Positions 44,801 through 56,424 of a stretch of 64,000 nt of DNA are shown piece after piece (within the stretch, counting starts at the first letter, position 1; the number at the start of each line of letters is the position of its first letter). The position numbers and the translations under genes were made by a program. A model generated the notes under the pieces. It searched no databases. It had not been told where the DNA came from and saw only the letters and a list, made by a program, of their open reading frames with translations. The stretch is from NCBI RefSeq assembly GCF_910592395.1, contig NC_088313.1, positions 8,000,501-8,064,500 on the forward strand, in the 5' to 3' direction. This DNA comes from Lineus longissimus. Its lineage: Eukaryota > Nemertea > Pilidiophora > Heteronemertea > Lineidae.

Positions 44801-47800
44801 AACAATGAATCAAATGCCTCCGACCCCTCAGCTGCAATGTTGTCAAGACCAGAAAGAGATTTCTGTTGGGAAGCTGCGCAAACCTGAAAAAATATGGTAA
44901 GAGAAAATGTCATTGATATCTGACAAGTTTCATTTGAACGCTGTGTAGGATATAAAACATTCTATCTGCAAGTGCTGGGTTGTTTAATTTTCCACTCCTC
45001 CACATGGCCTTTCAAAACCAGTAGTGAGAACCGGCCGAGACTTTCCAACAATGCACCTTTTTCCATTCTCCTCAATACATCAACAATGACACAATGACAG
45101 ACTGACACGGTGTCACACCATGTGCCATTTACTGCTCGTGTGCACGGCACCCTTTTCCTGAGGTTAAGGTACAGAGTCTACCCTTCATGTACTGTGGAGT
45201 GCTACAGGTCAGGTTGTGACATTCTAGAGGGTGGTGTCGTCTTAGGTTGTATTATGCATTGCAGTGGCTGTGCTGCCCTCTGTCACCTCACCAGCTGACC
45301 CAGAGCACTTCACAAGAAGCACATGCCACTTGAATTTTCACTGAAACCTCAGAGATACACTCACCTGAATGATTGAGTAGAGTGTGCTCCTGCTCAATGG
45401 CTCAAAGGCAACCTCTTCACAGTAGGCTTGGTAAAGCTGAATTATTCTTGATGTTATCACTGTTCGTACAACCTTGGGGATTTCAAGCTTTTCACCGTGG
45501 CTCAATTTCACAACTTTAGTCCCGTATGCAACATCTTGTAGGAAGTCTGGGCGGGAGATGAAATCTAGAAAATGGTCGACCTTCACTTCACTAAGGCGTG
45601 AACGAGTAACACCTTCAACCTCGACTGGCTGAGCCTGGCCAACCTCCCTTGCATGTTTACGGGCTTCATCTACCCTGTACTTCGTGAGACCAGGAATCAT
45701 GTCCTGAAAAATCAAGAAAGTAATCGATAATTAGGATTAAGAAAGAAATGCTTTGTTTCTCAATGTTATCTCGCTGGCCCCAGTCCGACCATGCATCATT
45801 GGTTCCATGGAATGGCCACAATGTTTCTTATTCTACAGTATTGTAAACTTACATGTCACTAAAATGACACTTTTGCTCAGCAGCATGTACATGTATGCAT
45901 GTCATGGGTCCTGAGTTCACCTTGAATTCTGGCACTCAATGCAATGATAAAGTTATTTAGCAGTGTGCAACTGCATGAAATGTGTAAGTGCTACCAAAAT
46001 CATCTGCTCTTTATAGCTGATCCCTGTAGGATCCATCACTGCATCGTGCGGTCAACCTGTGCAGAACCCAAGAATATGAAAAATACGTTGTATGAAAAAC
46101 TGTAAACTGTGCCTTGCCAAAAGACTTAGGGGTTCCACTGTAGAGGGTTGAAGAATTGAATGCCATTCCCAAATACCAGTAATACTTGCTCTTTCATAAA
46201 AGGTGCACCTTTGTGATGAACATGGGTAAATTCTTCTTCTAGCAATTTGTTTTATTCATAACAATAGGGGCGCTATGAAGTATTTTACTCACCATTAGTT
46301 GCTCTTTGGTTCTATGTGGAGCAAGAATGGACAATATCTGTCGTCTAATATACCATGACGAGGCATCATTATAGCATTTCACCACAACCTTGTCCAGTTC
46401 ATCGGCCATTGGAGAAGGCACTGCAGGCTGGATCAGTGACATAAGATCGTTTTCTTGTCCAGGGGCTATGCAGTGCAACGTTAAAGCAACCGCTTCCCTT
46501 GCCTTCCTTTTGTAATAACGAAGAGTACTTGAGGAAGCATCATCAAGCGGCAGAAGAAGCTGTCCTGAAACTGAATTACATCCCCCTTGCTTCAGAAACT
46601 GATTGAGGAAGCCAAGATGCATATTCTTTGGCGCTGGAGTTGGGGCCCAGGACATGTCGAATTCATGTGGTTTATCACCATTATCCAGATTATCGGAGCT
46701 GGGTGATTCTCCATTACTTGATGACAAAAGGTGATGTCCCTGAAATTAAAGCGCCGACATTTCAGTTTTTGTGAAAGACAAGTTACAATACACATAATTT
46801 CAGAAGTATACAGTCATACAGTCATGTATTCAGACAATATCGAAGGGCATATCCTCATTCATTTTTTATATGAAGCACAAATCTGCCCTTCATGCAAAAG
46901 TGTAGATCAATTATGCTTTCTAGCTGAGAAATCTTTTCTCTGATCAATATCTCGACCTCGTCCTATGCACTGAAAGAAGCAAGACATTCAATTCAATATG
47001 GTGAAAACTGGCTTAGGAAAGGCCATAGTATTAGCTTGGTTGGTAACCCAATGATGGAATCGCACAATAGCAAACAACTGCTAACGCGTTGCACATTATA
47101 GCGGGACTGACAGTAAGTACTCAAGGCCTGCTTGGAGTGCATAGGATGTGAATGTACAATGCTCCTTGACCCCTGGTATATGGATGCATGTTTTCACTGG
47201 TACATTTTATCAACCTAGCTTCATCATGATCAGACGTGGTGTTGGTAGGCACATGACCTTGGCATTTTCTTTCTTGTCACAAGTGGTCTTACCTGGATGA
47301 TACATGTAGACCCAGCAGAAGAAATTGATGAATTATCATCACCTTTGCCTCCCATCTCATCAGAAACCAACTTGACTTGTTGTCTGTCAGATGTTACTGG
47401 TGATCGACTCTGATGCTGGAAAAAAAATACCGAGTACATGCAACTGCGCTGTTTGCTATGATCTTGAGCTTCATTCATTGAATACTACTAGTGGAATTGA
47501 CTGAGTGGTGTTAGCGTTGGATTAGGATGAACTCTTCAGTGATTGGCTTAGCTGAATACTGATCAGCCACAATGTAAATGTCAGTAAGGATTACTATGAT
47601 TCACACTTTTCATTGAGTAAAACAATCATCTACCACTTTAGCAGTACACTAACAGAAATGCGTCCTCATTATCAGTATCACTAGTGTGCCCTGTACTGAA
47701 AGTGAAAGAACATACGATAAAACTTGACTGTGTGGTACCACCAAGAGGTCCTAAGGTAATTGAGAACATCATGCTACACCAAGCTCACCTCAAGGTCGAT

Positions 47801-49136
47801 ATCGACAATCACTGTACCCACAAAACTTTCCTCTGTACCAGAACATGGTAAAGGCTCATCATAGGCGGAGGAAGTGCCAGGCTGAAAAAGCAATTGTGAA
47901 CTAAAGCAAACAGTATGGACAACAATCTTTCAACATAAATGTACGTCACTGTATGTAGAGTGAACATGGCGTCTCGTCCAATCATCCCATTGCAAGTATT
48001 TCCTATTGGCATGTCCAGCCCATGTCATGAATATCACTGGTTACAATGCTGATTTTCAATGCTTGAACTTTTACATTGTGACCTTGAAATTAATGAAAAT
48101 TGAAGAAGGAATGTTTTTGACAAATCACTCTCCTTTTATTCAAGGAAAACATTTATACTCATTTATACAGGAACATAGCAAGCCGGGTCAGGAGCTCCTT
48201 CAGCCACTTGCTTACCTTCTGTTCCGTTGAGATATTCGAAGAGGGATGAGGCCTGTGCTGTTCTTTGTCGCAGTCTTTACAAATAGCTGCAATAAATATT
48301 AGAATGAATGAACATGAGATGCTCGAGTGTACTGTGTAGTCATCACCATGGGTGCATAGCCTACATTGTAGGAAAGGCAATATCATGATATCAAGTGGTT
48401 TGCCGTCTGGTTGGAGGCGACAAATTTGTTGACCCTCGCTGGGACTCAACCTCAGAGGCACAACACGAGCGATTGATTCTCCAGGTGTCTTCGAGAAAAT
48501 AAATTATTTAGAAAGCCCTTCACGACACAGGCCTTTATTAGTAGCCCAAGTGCAAGTATAGTACCGGTATATAAGAGATAGCTAATGAGCTGATGAGCCA
48601 TTCATAATCAGAGCTAGATGCTTACCAGAACCAACAGGCAAAAGAACTCTCCACTTCTCGAACACCATCCTGGATGCGCTTGCTGAAATGCCACGATCTT
48701 TTTGTGGGCGTCTGGTGGAAGTGGCTTTGTGCAGAGGATGTTTACACATTCTTGACGGAATCCAGCAAAGGCCCAACTTGTAGCGGTGAACTGGGCATAT
48801 CGTAGTGTCGAGATCTGGGGATTCAAAGTCGAACACTCCTGCTCGAAGCGCAATGAGCTGCCATTTGTACTCAACCACGTCACTGCATGCAATGCCCATG
48901 GTGCCAGCTTCAACATGTTCAACATGCCCACGCCTGCTGGATGACCAAACTTTTAGACGGGTCAAATGCGCCTGAATATCTTTCTTGCAATGTTTCAGCC
49001 CAACTACACTAGTGTCCTTTGGATATTGGGTAAACGGACCACAATCTACCCCACAGCTTAAAGCGGAAAATCCGCACTTTAATGATATCTTTGGTTTTTT
49101 GGGCTCAGGCTCGCAAGTGTCAATGATATCAGCCAT
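41886..49136 (-). CDS. Element B gene: ten-exon Cys/His + DDE-like + C2H2 protein (1,150 aa, intact)
   Basis: Exons (high to low): 49136-48626, 48286-48216, 47881-47789, 47415-47293, 46739-46293, 45703-45365, 44883-44772, 44280-44031, 43715-43436 and 43112-41886. All introns are GT-AG, all phases agree, and no stop occurs in 1,150 codons. The start MADIIDTC is placed by analogy with element A; an in-frame start at 49268 exists. Residues 20-140 are the Cys/His module (HCKKDIQAH, TTICPVHRYKLGLCW, RMCKHPLH), then ICKDC at 172-176. Residues 415-650 are helical with a Cys cluster (CADHC..CSHDHDLVCERC). Candidate catalytic residues: Asp702 in ITMDWAMKF, with DWFGKKGVSWH after it; Asp786 in LRSDNAGCYH; Glu818 or Asp824 in FSEAQAGKDICDRKIAPMK. 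A C2H2 finger lies at 959-983. Likely the element's transposase; the DDE reading is inference from motifs. Confidence 0.78.
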
Positions 49137-49970
49137 GCTTGCTTGTGTTGTGTGACCACCATGTAGTAAACTTGCGTGATGAATTCCATACTGGCCGTGA
49201 TGTTGCCCTGAATCACGCATTCGTGAAGGCCTGCGGTATGGGGTGGGGGTGCCCTGGTACGCAATCACCAGTAGTCCTGAGCACCTGTTGCTGCTTATGT
49301 ATATTCTTCCACGATGTCAGGAGGATTATTTAGACAGGAATAAACCAGAAGAGACCAGAGGGCATCTTCCAAATCCATCATGGAATGCAGTGCAAATAGT
49401 ACAAAAAGCAGCAAACACCTCGCAATATACATGCAATCACAAACTCATCTTAAGAGTGGCCAACGATTTTATTTCTGTAACTGCAAATAGGGTCCCATAT
49501 TGATCTCCTGCAGAAGTGGCGTTGCCCAACACCCTGCAAAGGGTGGGGTATACCCCGTGGAAGTAGGCTATCTTTTAACTTTTTTATGATAACGTACCCA
49601 AAACATGTGCTCTTCCGCAAAAGAGGGTGAAATCTATGATAAAACAAAAGTGTCCAAAAATTGTCCATGATGTCCCCTTTCCAATGATACCAAGCAAAGT
49701 GGACTTCTTTGTCCAGAAAGTTTTTTTTTAAATAAAAACTTTTTGTCATTTTCATCAAAACTGTGTATTTTTTCTAATGGTTAATGTATAGAAAAAAATA
49801 GGATGAGTTAATACCCCCCATTCCTGACCAGTGTGATTTTTCGCCGAATGGCTTTGCCTGCCTTCATCCTACCCCAAGACCAGTCCATGGTAGGAATTTG
49901 AGCCAGAACTGTTGACCCCCCACTTTATCACTTTTTGCAGATATTGCCTGGTTGTACCGTGGACTCACAC
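49137..49970. other. Element B 5' region and right terminal inverted repeat
   Basis: The right TIR is 49945-49970, next to TTAA 49971-49974. The rest is gene-free and should carry the promoter and untranslated leader of the minus-strand gene. A GTGGGGGGTCAAC-type block (49907-49923, complement) also occurs near both ends of element A. Confidence 0.6.
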
Positions 49971-49992
49971 TTAAGAAGAACTAAGGGCTGGT

Positions 49993-51159
49993 TTACCGTT
50001 GCTGCGGTTCTGGCTGACGCACTGAACTGCCCCCTTGCGGGCCTCCACATTCGAAGCATTTATGGGGAAACTTGCAGCCAGAACACGGTCTCCCACCATT
50101 GTATCTCCAGCAGGTTCCCGCTGGAAACTTTCGGTAAGAGGCACCAGGATTTGTTGAGGACCCTTTTTTGCCCTGACGAAAGGGCTGGGCAGGTTGGGAA
50201 TTATTACGTTTCTGGTGTATTGCTCTCACCCAAAGTTCCCATAGGGGTTTATCCCAGCCGTGAGGGTAAACCGCCATATTGCGGCGGAATCCCTCGTCAT
50301 AGAACATCCAGTCACCCCCTCTGACCATTAAATCTTTAACGGTGGCCTCATATCTGAGGAGCTGCTTGGATGAGGTCGGAAATTTGTCCAAATATATTGA
50401 CTGGAATATAGCGAAAGCCGACTGCCATTGCGTAAAAGAAGTGATCTTAACCTTAGGGGTCCTAAATGAGAAGGTAAGGGACTCGCTCCCATCGGTGCCT
50501 GCCCCATTTATCTTAAAAGATTGCTTCTTGTGTGAAGCTGGGTTCAAAAGCTTGACGATGTCGAAGTACTCATTGGCCCAAATCTTTTCCTTGTGTTCCA
50601 ACTTGACATGGCCATCTAAGGCCTAGGCAACCGAAGAAAACGAGGCACCCACCGGGACCTTCGAACCATCAGCAATGACCTGATTCTTACTAGAGAGTTG
50701 ATCCGGGACAATCTTGTCAGTGACCTTGTCGCCACGTGCCGAGTCGAGGTCTTCGACGGCAATTACCTCGGAGGAAGAGGTGCCCCGGGAACACCTGGTG
50801 CCCAAGATAACGGAGTGTTTACTGCCTTTCCGGCAAAAAACCTGTTCATGTTCGCCATCATGGCATTCATGTAATACATCATGTCATTAGTGGGCCATAT
50901 CCTGTTTGTCGACCTGGGTTGCACCGTTGTCCCGATTGTTAGCATCCGTAGTCAGATCTGGTCCGGGATCACGTGATGTGCCAGAATCCGGTGATTGGAG
51001 GTCAGCGGGTGATCCGAGGTTGTCCGCATCCTGTTTCCTCCGTTTCGTTGCGGGTCCGTCACCAGTTTTAGGGCGTTTCCCTGGCTTGACTCTTCCGGTA
51101 CGACTCTTGTCCGACCGGCCGGAAGTCTTCTGGGTACGTTTGTGTTTAGCGTTTACCAT
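49993..51159 (-). pseudogene. Ngaro-like gag, broken
   Basis: The N-terminal frame 51159-50887 is basic and rich in Lys/Arg (KHKRTQKTSGRSDKSR), then Asp/Asn-rich. Frames shift near 50890 and 50790. An in-frame TAG at about 50623-50625 lies between SSVA and ALDGHVKLEHK. The C-terminal frame 50601-49993 has the conserved gag core (WANEYFDIVKLLNP, FTQWQSAFAIF, HGWDKPLWELWVRAIH). It ends with a Cys/His cluster, CWRYNGGRPCSGCKFPHKC..CGG, the zinc motif of DIRS-type gag proteins. The frame ends 18 bp before the TTAA occupied by element B. The pol frame overlaps it by a +1 shift. Confidence 0.78.
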
Positions 51160-51950
51160 TTTGCTGTAAGAGAAGGAAGCACAGTAAGCCGTGTTCTTAA
51201 CTCGACATCTCCCAGCGGAAGACGTTCTGCCAGGGAATCGACAATAGGCCGAAACCGTGGTGAATGTGACCCGTCCGGGCTGTTATGATTATAGTCACCC
51301 CGGAACAGACTCGCGTTGAGCCGAGACCATCATCGTGGCCAAACGGACCCCTATAGGGGGTCAAAGACCATCATTTGGCCAAAGCAGACCTCATGGGAGC
51401 AAACGCTCCCCATGTGGCCAAGTAAAAGCAGACCCTGCAGGGCGCTGCAAATCCCCGGGAGGGCAAAATAATAAGGCCGGAAATTGAATTATGTCATCAC
51501 TACTACACCATAATTTATGACCCTGGGCTTACGTTTAGTAAACTTCAGTACCCTCATTATTCATTGGCGTTGTTGTTTTTGAGTTGTGTTTTTAAAGAGG
51601 AAGCCTAAAAGGAAAGCTTCTGATCGAATGCCCTTTGGATGTAGGGCCAAAAAGACCCTCTTTGGAGCCAAAGACTACCATGTAGCCAAATAAAAGACTC
51701 CTGTAGGGAGCCGAATACCAACAGCTTGTTGGAGGGGATAAAAAGGTAATGTACGTCTCATTTCAAGGGAATCAGGAATTGAAAATGAGAAATTGGTTGA
51801 AGTCACCGTGACATAGGCATAAACGGATTTAAACAAATAACCCAATCTAAGGGCGAAAGCCGATATAAAGGGGAAATGAATTACGGAGAGCGTCCCATAT
51901 TAAGGGAAGCAAAGGTTTTACTTAGTTTTCCTGAAAGCAAAGAAGCATTG
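51160..51950. other. Ngaro 5' leader
   Basis: No coding sequence. A GGAGC/GGGAGC-type motif with CAAA..GAC repeats about every 40-60 bp between 51310 and 51720 (for example CAAACGGACCCC, CCAAAGCAGACC, CCAAGTAAAAGCAGACCC). It may be a decayed short tandem array. Confidence 0.4.
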
Positions 51951-52134
51951 TCATACCGAATTAAACTCTGCGGACGATAAACCGACCGCAGCCCTGTAGC
52001 TCTTGAACAGTTTCAAATTGCCCAGGTCATTAAAGTGGACTCCGTCAGTGTCGTAGATCCAACGCTCTGCATTCCAGATGCCCTTATGTTTCCAAAGCGA
52101 CACGGCTGCAGAAACTGAATTGAGTTCGGCAAGG
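51951..52134 (-). pseudogene. C-terminal fragment of a second SGNH hydrolase
   Basis: Read after the terminal repeat, the frame gives WNAERWIYDTDGVHFNDLGN and KLFKSYRAAV, the D-x-x-H block V and C-terminal helix of SGNH hydrolases. Blocks I-III are absent. It differs from the hydrolase at 34919-35605 in the same block, so two hydrolase genes are represented. It lies directly next to the Ngaro repeat copy, as the other does. Confidence 0.6.
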
Positions 52135-52323
52135 TTTAGGCGAGTGGGGAGACAATCGCGTGATGTCTCCCTAAGACAAAGAACTAATTTGCATACATCG
52201 AAGAGTGATGAGAATATAAACGATGTCCTCAAATATTGAGATTAGCAGTTCAGCGCAGGTCAAACCGTTGTATCCCAGCATAAAGTATATTATGATGGAT
52301 GACTCCCTCATAATATGCATTTA
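52135..52323 (-). repeat. Ngaro terminal repeat, 5' copy
   Basis: Matches 36009-36182 from TTTAGGCGAGTGGGG to ATAATATGCATTTA. The 15-bp difference lies after CAGCGCAGGTCA. Confidence 0.85.
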
Positions 52324-52783
52324 GACGGCTTGCCATACACTCCAACATATTAATTAATATCAATATTTATTTTTAATGAATAATATTTATATGTCCAAGC
52401 ATTTTGATTGTCATTGAGCATTGTCGTAGAATTCTATAATGTGGCAAACACATACTATTAGACATTTTTATCACATCCATGGACACCAAAGCCTAAGTCA
52501 ACGTAGCCCGTCATACAGGCGAAAGTTCTACGAACATTTACGCCAGTAATCGCCCTCTGAAAACTGCAGGGAGCCCTACACCAACCACATTCTAGCCTAC
52601 TGCACAGGCGGAAGTGTAGGCTCTGTAATGTATTATCCTGTGCATTGCCCGTGCTTCGAGCTATTTGTCAGAATAGTTGTTTGGAACGTGCATCGACTAT
52701 CCCATCGAGTCAGCGCTATTTTTAGACGGTTATTCAGTGTAGACTGAGTACACTTTTCGAATCAACCAATGAAAACGCAACAT
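52324..52783. other. AT-rich spacer
   Basis: No gene or repeat recognised outside the Ngaro repeat. Confidence 0.4.
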
Positions 52784-53400
52784 CTTGAGGCTGCTCACGT
52801 TACTAGTAGTGCAACTACATGTACATGTATGAACAATGACAACACCCCAATCCCAACCTGTAATCCACAAGGGAAATTCCAGTACTAGTACAAAATTGGC
52901 ACAGGCATGACAGGTGCAGGACCTTCAAAACAACCACAGGCATTAAACCATTGAAAGCGTACAGAACATTGGAATAATTAAAATTAAAACAACCCGCACA
53001 GCATCCTACTGTGGCAGTTCAGGTTTGGAAGGCATCTACATGTACAAGTAAATATGAACCATGATAACACCCTAAACCCCAACCTGGAATCCGCAAGTTA
53101 TGCCCCGCCAATATGAACTCCTTCATAAAAGTTTCGATTTGATTAAAAATTTATAATCCATTGAAAAAGTACAATGAACATTATAACAAAAACAATCAAC
53201 AAATTTATCCTCTCATGGCACGCAACATCCTGAGGCTGTTCAGGTTACTAGTATTGCAACTATATGTACATGTATGAACAATAACAACACCCAACCCCAG
53301 CCTGGAATCCGCAGGGGAATTTCCAGTACTAGGCCTACAATGTAGTACAAAATTGGCACCGGCATGATAAGTGCCCTTCCAATGCATATTCATATAAAGT
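52784..53400 (+). repeat. Three tandem copies of a ~223-bp unit
   Basis: Copies start near 52784, 53007 and 53230. Shared blocks are TGAGGCTG..TTACTAGTA, ACATGTACATGTATGAACAA, ACAACACCC..CCCA.CCTG, AATCC.CA.GGGAA and CATTGAAA..GTACA. The middle copy is the most diverged. Confidence 0.65.
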
Positions 53401-53448
53401 CCAACACAACCAATAACCCTTTGGAATTTCCGAAGTGGAATTATGTCA

Positions 53449-53769
53449 TCATATGTAGGGCCTACGGTCTGTATTAATTCTTTGGCTTTGCATACTGTAG
53501 CTTATCCAGTAGTTTAACAATATATTTGGGTGTTTTCTGCCCATCATCAATCCCAAGATACAATTTCTGATAGAACTTTTTTCTAGATTTTTGGGGAAAA
53601 TCAGATTGAAGATGTAGAAGGAGACAAGATATGCACCAAATGCAGTAATCAAGTCAACACATTCAGTGACTGCTACACCGTCGATTTTTAGAGTGAATGA
53701 CCTCGAATCCGTAATGGTGTTTCCTGTATACACAAGCACATGTACAGTCGCACCTCCGTGAATCTGCAA
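53449..53769 (-). pseudogene. Isolated terminal exon, unknown mobile-element protein
   Basis: The frame begins after a probable acceptor and reads IHGGATVHVLVYTGNTITDS, then FGAYLVSFYIFNLIFPKN. The FYIFN..FPK block resembles a C-terminal conserved region shared by many invertebrate proteins of unknown function. The continuation (LYLGIDDGQKTPKYIVKLLD) is read in another frame from about 53575, so the exon is frameshifted. No upstream exons were found. The function is unknown. Confidence 0.35.
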
Positions 53770-55309
53770 ATGAAAGGAAAATATTATTTAACTATTGTAA
53801 CGGGAAAGCCGTTCCAAGCGGTCAAGGTGTCATTAGAGACAGGGACAAAGGCACAATCAGGAAGACATTTCTGAATTCCTCAGGCAGGGACTTTCAAAAG
53901 GGATCAGGGCCATGGAGAATCGGAGGATATGAGTCAGGAAGATGAAGATGCTACTCTACCACAAAGGACAGACACTTATATGTGATTATAGATTTTAATA
54001 TCAACACTTGACTTCAACTATTTACAACTATTTACAACTACACAAATACAAGGACACAACATGGAACTCTTTAAACACAGCAATCAGCGCTTGGTCTAAT
54101 TAAAACACTCCCCAAACAATCTCATATTTACAGTAAATGGTTGAGAGAAGGATATTGACTCATGTCGATATCTTTGCCTTCTATAAGACGGACCAAGAGT
54201 TCGATTAACTCGTCCAAAAACTCAGCTAGATCTTCTAGTTCTATAAAAGTGCCAATGATGATGATATCATCTGGATATATGTGCACACTTGGTGCATTCA
54301 GGGGAACCGAAGGTTCTGGCATCTTTAGAATTGATTGTTTACCTCCCCAAGACTACCAATAGATTAGATAGGATTGCTCAAATATAACCCTCTGGGTTTA
54401 GGAGCTGACTCAAGTCAATTTGGAGTTGGTACAACCAAAAAGATCAAGGCTACTGCCTTTGCTTTGTCTATAGATTAATCAAAGTACATTCATCCTCATG
54501 GATAACCAGTGCTGCTATTATTAGCAAGCTACACAATGCATGAACATGTGCGTGAGGAATCTGACAGAATGTGAGACAGTACTAACCTTACCTAAATGAT
54601 AATTCTCAGTGTACTAGTAAGAGTTCTACTAGGAGAACCGCTAGTTGGCTAATTAGTGTAATTGGTGTAATTGGGCCTGGTGTGCAGGCAATCTCATTGT
54701 TTTGGGGCTTACATGAGCTTTTATACCCCCCCCCCCCCTACGGGGTCCTCCCACGGGCTACCCCGTCCCCAGATAAATCACGATTCTTGAAAGATGCTCA
54801 AAGTTTTGAAAGATGCACCAACTTTAGGCACAATTTGTGACCACACTTCAAAATCTAGAGCATTGAAATCGACATCCCCAGATGCTATAAACATAGTTTT
54901 ACCACATGAAACACTTTAAAACACTTTTATGCTCAAAATATCATGCTTTTGAACCACTTTAAAACTTACAACACGTGAAAACAAAGGTCCAGCTTCCAAA
55001 CAAATTTATGAGAATGACGTCATCAAACATGGCGGACAAGTTTACAAAAGTCCGAAATTGCACCCATAAAAACACTTATTACAAATACACAGTTACTTAT
55101 AAACTTACCAGGAAGCTCTAGGTAAATTGGGTGGCATTCTCACGATTTTTTTGCACATCGATGCGCATGCGATGCGTGTACATCATGTGTACATGACATG
55201 CATCATGTGCATGGTAGTAGTTATCAATGGTTATTACAAGTGAGGAAGCATGCAATTGCCCTTGGGTTATTTTTTGCTCCCAAGTCCAAGATGTAGGCCT
55301 AGCCTACAT
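53770..55309. other. Non-coding stretch
   Basis: Gene-free. It holds a poly-C run at about 54725-54739 and CATGTGTACATGACATGC-type runs near 55180. Nothing else is recognised. Confidence 0.4.
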
Positions 55310-55693
55310 CTGATTCCCAAATCTGTTTTGGAACGTCCAAAATCTCTGATGAGGTCTCTGTATCTGTTCGGATAGCAGAGTCTTCGGAGTGTGATCGCAA
55401 GAGCTTCTGATCCTGTTGCTTTTGTACGGTTTTTAGTAATTATGAAGTCAGGCATTGCAAGGGCCTCTGCAAGACGAGGGAAGCGTTCTTTTTCGAACCG
55501 GAAAAAACTCCTTAAACTCTCTCCTTGTATAATTGTCAGGAGAAAATCTCCTGTATTGCAAGTGGTTTCCAAAGTCTTGGTCCTCATCATCAAACATATC
55601 ATCAAGCATTCCAGCGGCTGCCATCGCTAACAGAACATCATCATCATCATCCTCATCAAGCAAAAGAGCTAACCCTTCAGTAAACTCTGCCAT
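55310..55693 (-). pseudogene. HARBI1-like (Harbinger) transposase N-terminal fragment
   Basis: The start at 55693 is MAEFTEGLALLLDEDDDDD. The first frame runs to RREFKEFF and shifts at about 55500. The second frame continues FEKERFPRLAEALAMPDFII and LRRLCYPNRYRDLIRDFGRS. The PNRYRDLI-x-x-FGRS block is the N-terminal hallmark of Harbinger/DDE_Tnp_4 transposases. The DDE catalytic part is missing, so this is one exon or a truncated copy. No terminal repeats were identified. Confidence 0.6.
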
Positions 55694-55965
55694 TTCTCTA
55701 TAACTGGTTTAATTCACGATCAAAGGAAAATCACTGCCGATCAGCTGATTGTTTCCGTCGTCTGCTATGTTTACGTTTCGCAGCGCCATCCAACATAAAA
55801 CACCTGGAACTGAGATCAACTCTGACCGGGAGTCGTGACGTTGCTAATCGATCAAACTGAACATTCGCGCGCGGATCCGACTCTGACTCGTACTCGTACT
55901 CGGAGTCGGAGTCGGGCGGCTGCTAATCCTGGCTAATAACTCTACAGTACGCCCAGATATGAGAT

Positions 55966-56230
55966 TGTTGTGTATTAGTGTTTAGAAATGTAAATAAAGC
56001 ATTCTTTCTAACAACAACAAATTATTATTCTGTCATATTGGCTGCTCCTAGATACACACACGATGTAACATTTCCTATAGGTGTTATACAGAACCTGATG
56101 TAATACTTTTCAAAGTACCGGATGTAACACAGTACCGCATGTAACATCTGTCCCTTCCCTGGCTGTTTTGTATTTACAGCAAAACACGATAGTCCAACTG
56201 CAAGCATTAAAATCTTTAGTCTGAGCACAT
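55966..56230 (-). repeat. Gypsy 3' LTR
   Basis: It starts (plus strand) TGTTGTGTATTAG at 55966. The shared part with 60692-60838 ends near 56113. The true outer end towards 56230-56400 cannot be fixed because the other copy is truncated. Imperfect ACCGGATGTAACA-type repeats lie at 56117-56148. Confidence 0.75.
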
Positions 56231-56424
56231 CAAACTATAAACTTAAAGTCCAAAACTCTGAAAAAGAACGGTTTAGAAAATCATCACTTATGATTACGAC
56301 GCGCAACTGAACACAAAAGGCGCAAAAATAATCTTCGCTTAATCCAATGTCCAAGAATCATAGAATATAAGATTGACTTTTGATTTGTCAAAAGTTTGTA
56401 TAGTCCGAGAGTCTAAGATGATGT

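Larger units (their letters stand above)
39531..49970 (-). mobile_element. Element B: 10.4-kb TTAA transposon inserted in the Ngaro element
   Basis: Left end GTGCAAGTCCACGATAGCAC, right end (reverse complement) GTGTGAGTCCACGGTACAAC; 21 of the first 26 bases agree. TTAA lies on both sides, at 39527-39530 and 49971-49974. The interior holds one long spliced gene on the minus strand. Joining the flanks at one TTAA restores an open Ngaro pol frame (VNQPLVLLNHPPRQP), which independently confirms both boundaries. The ends match element A (GTGTCAGTCCATGATACCAC). The superfamily is undetermined; a Sola3 relative is possible because of TTAA and the DDE motif style. Confidence 0.9.
36009..52323 (-). 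mobile_element. Ngaro/DIRS-like YR retrotransposon, split by element B
   Basis: A direct repeat bounds the region (36009-36182 and 52135-52323). Between them, on the minus strand, are gag (51159-49993), reverse transcriptase/RNase H and a tyrosine recombinase (39526-36967). Element B, 10.4 kb, lies between gag and pol at a TTAA. Without element B the retrotransposon would be about 5.9 kb. RT plus tyrosine recombinase without integrase or protease defines the DIRS order. The link to Ngaro rests on the hydrolase remains and the split-repeat layout. Confidence 0.75.

Noticed and set aside
50906-51169. Plus-strand frame opposite Ngaro gag
   Set aside because: Antisense of the basic gag N-terminus; no independent support.
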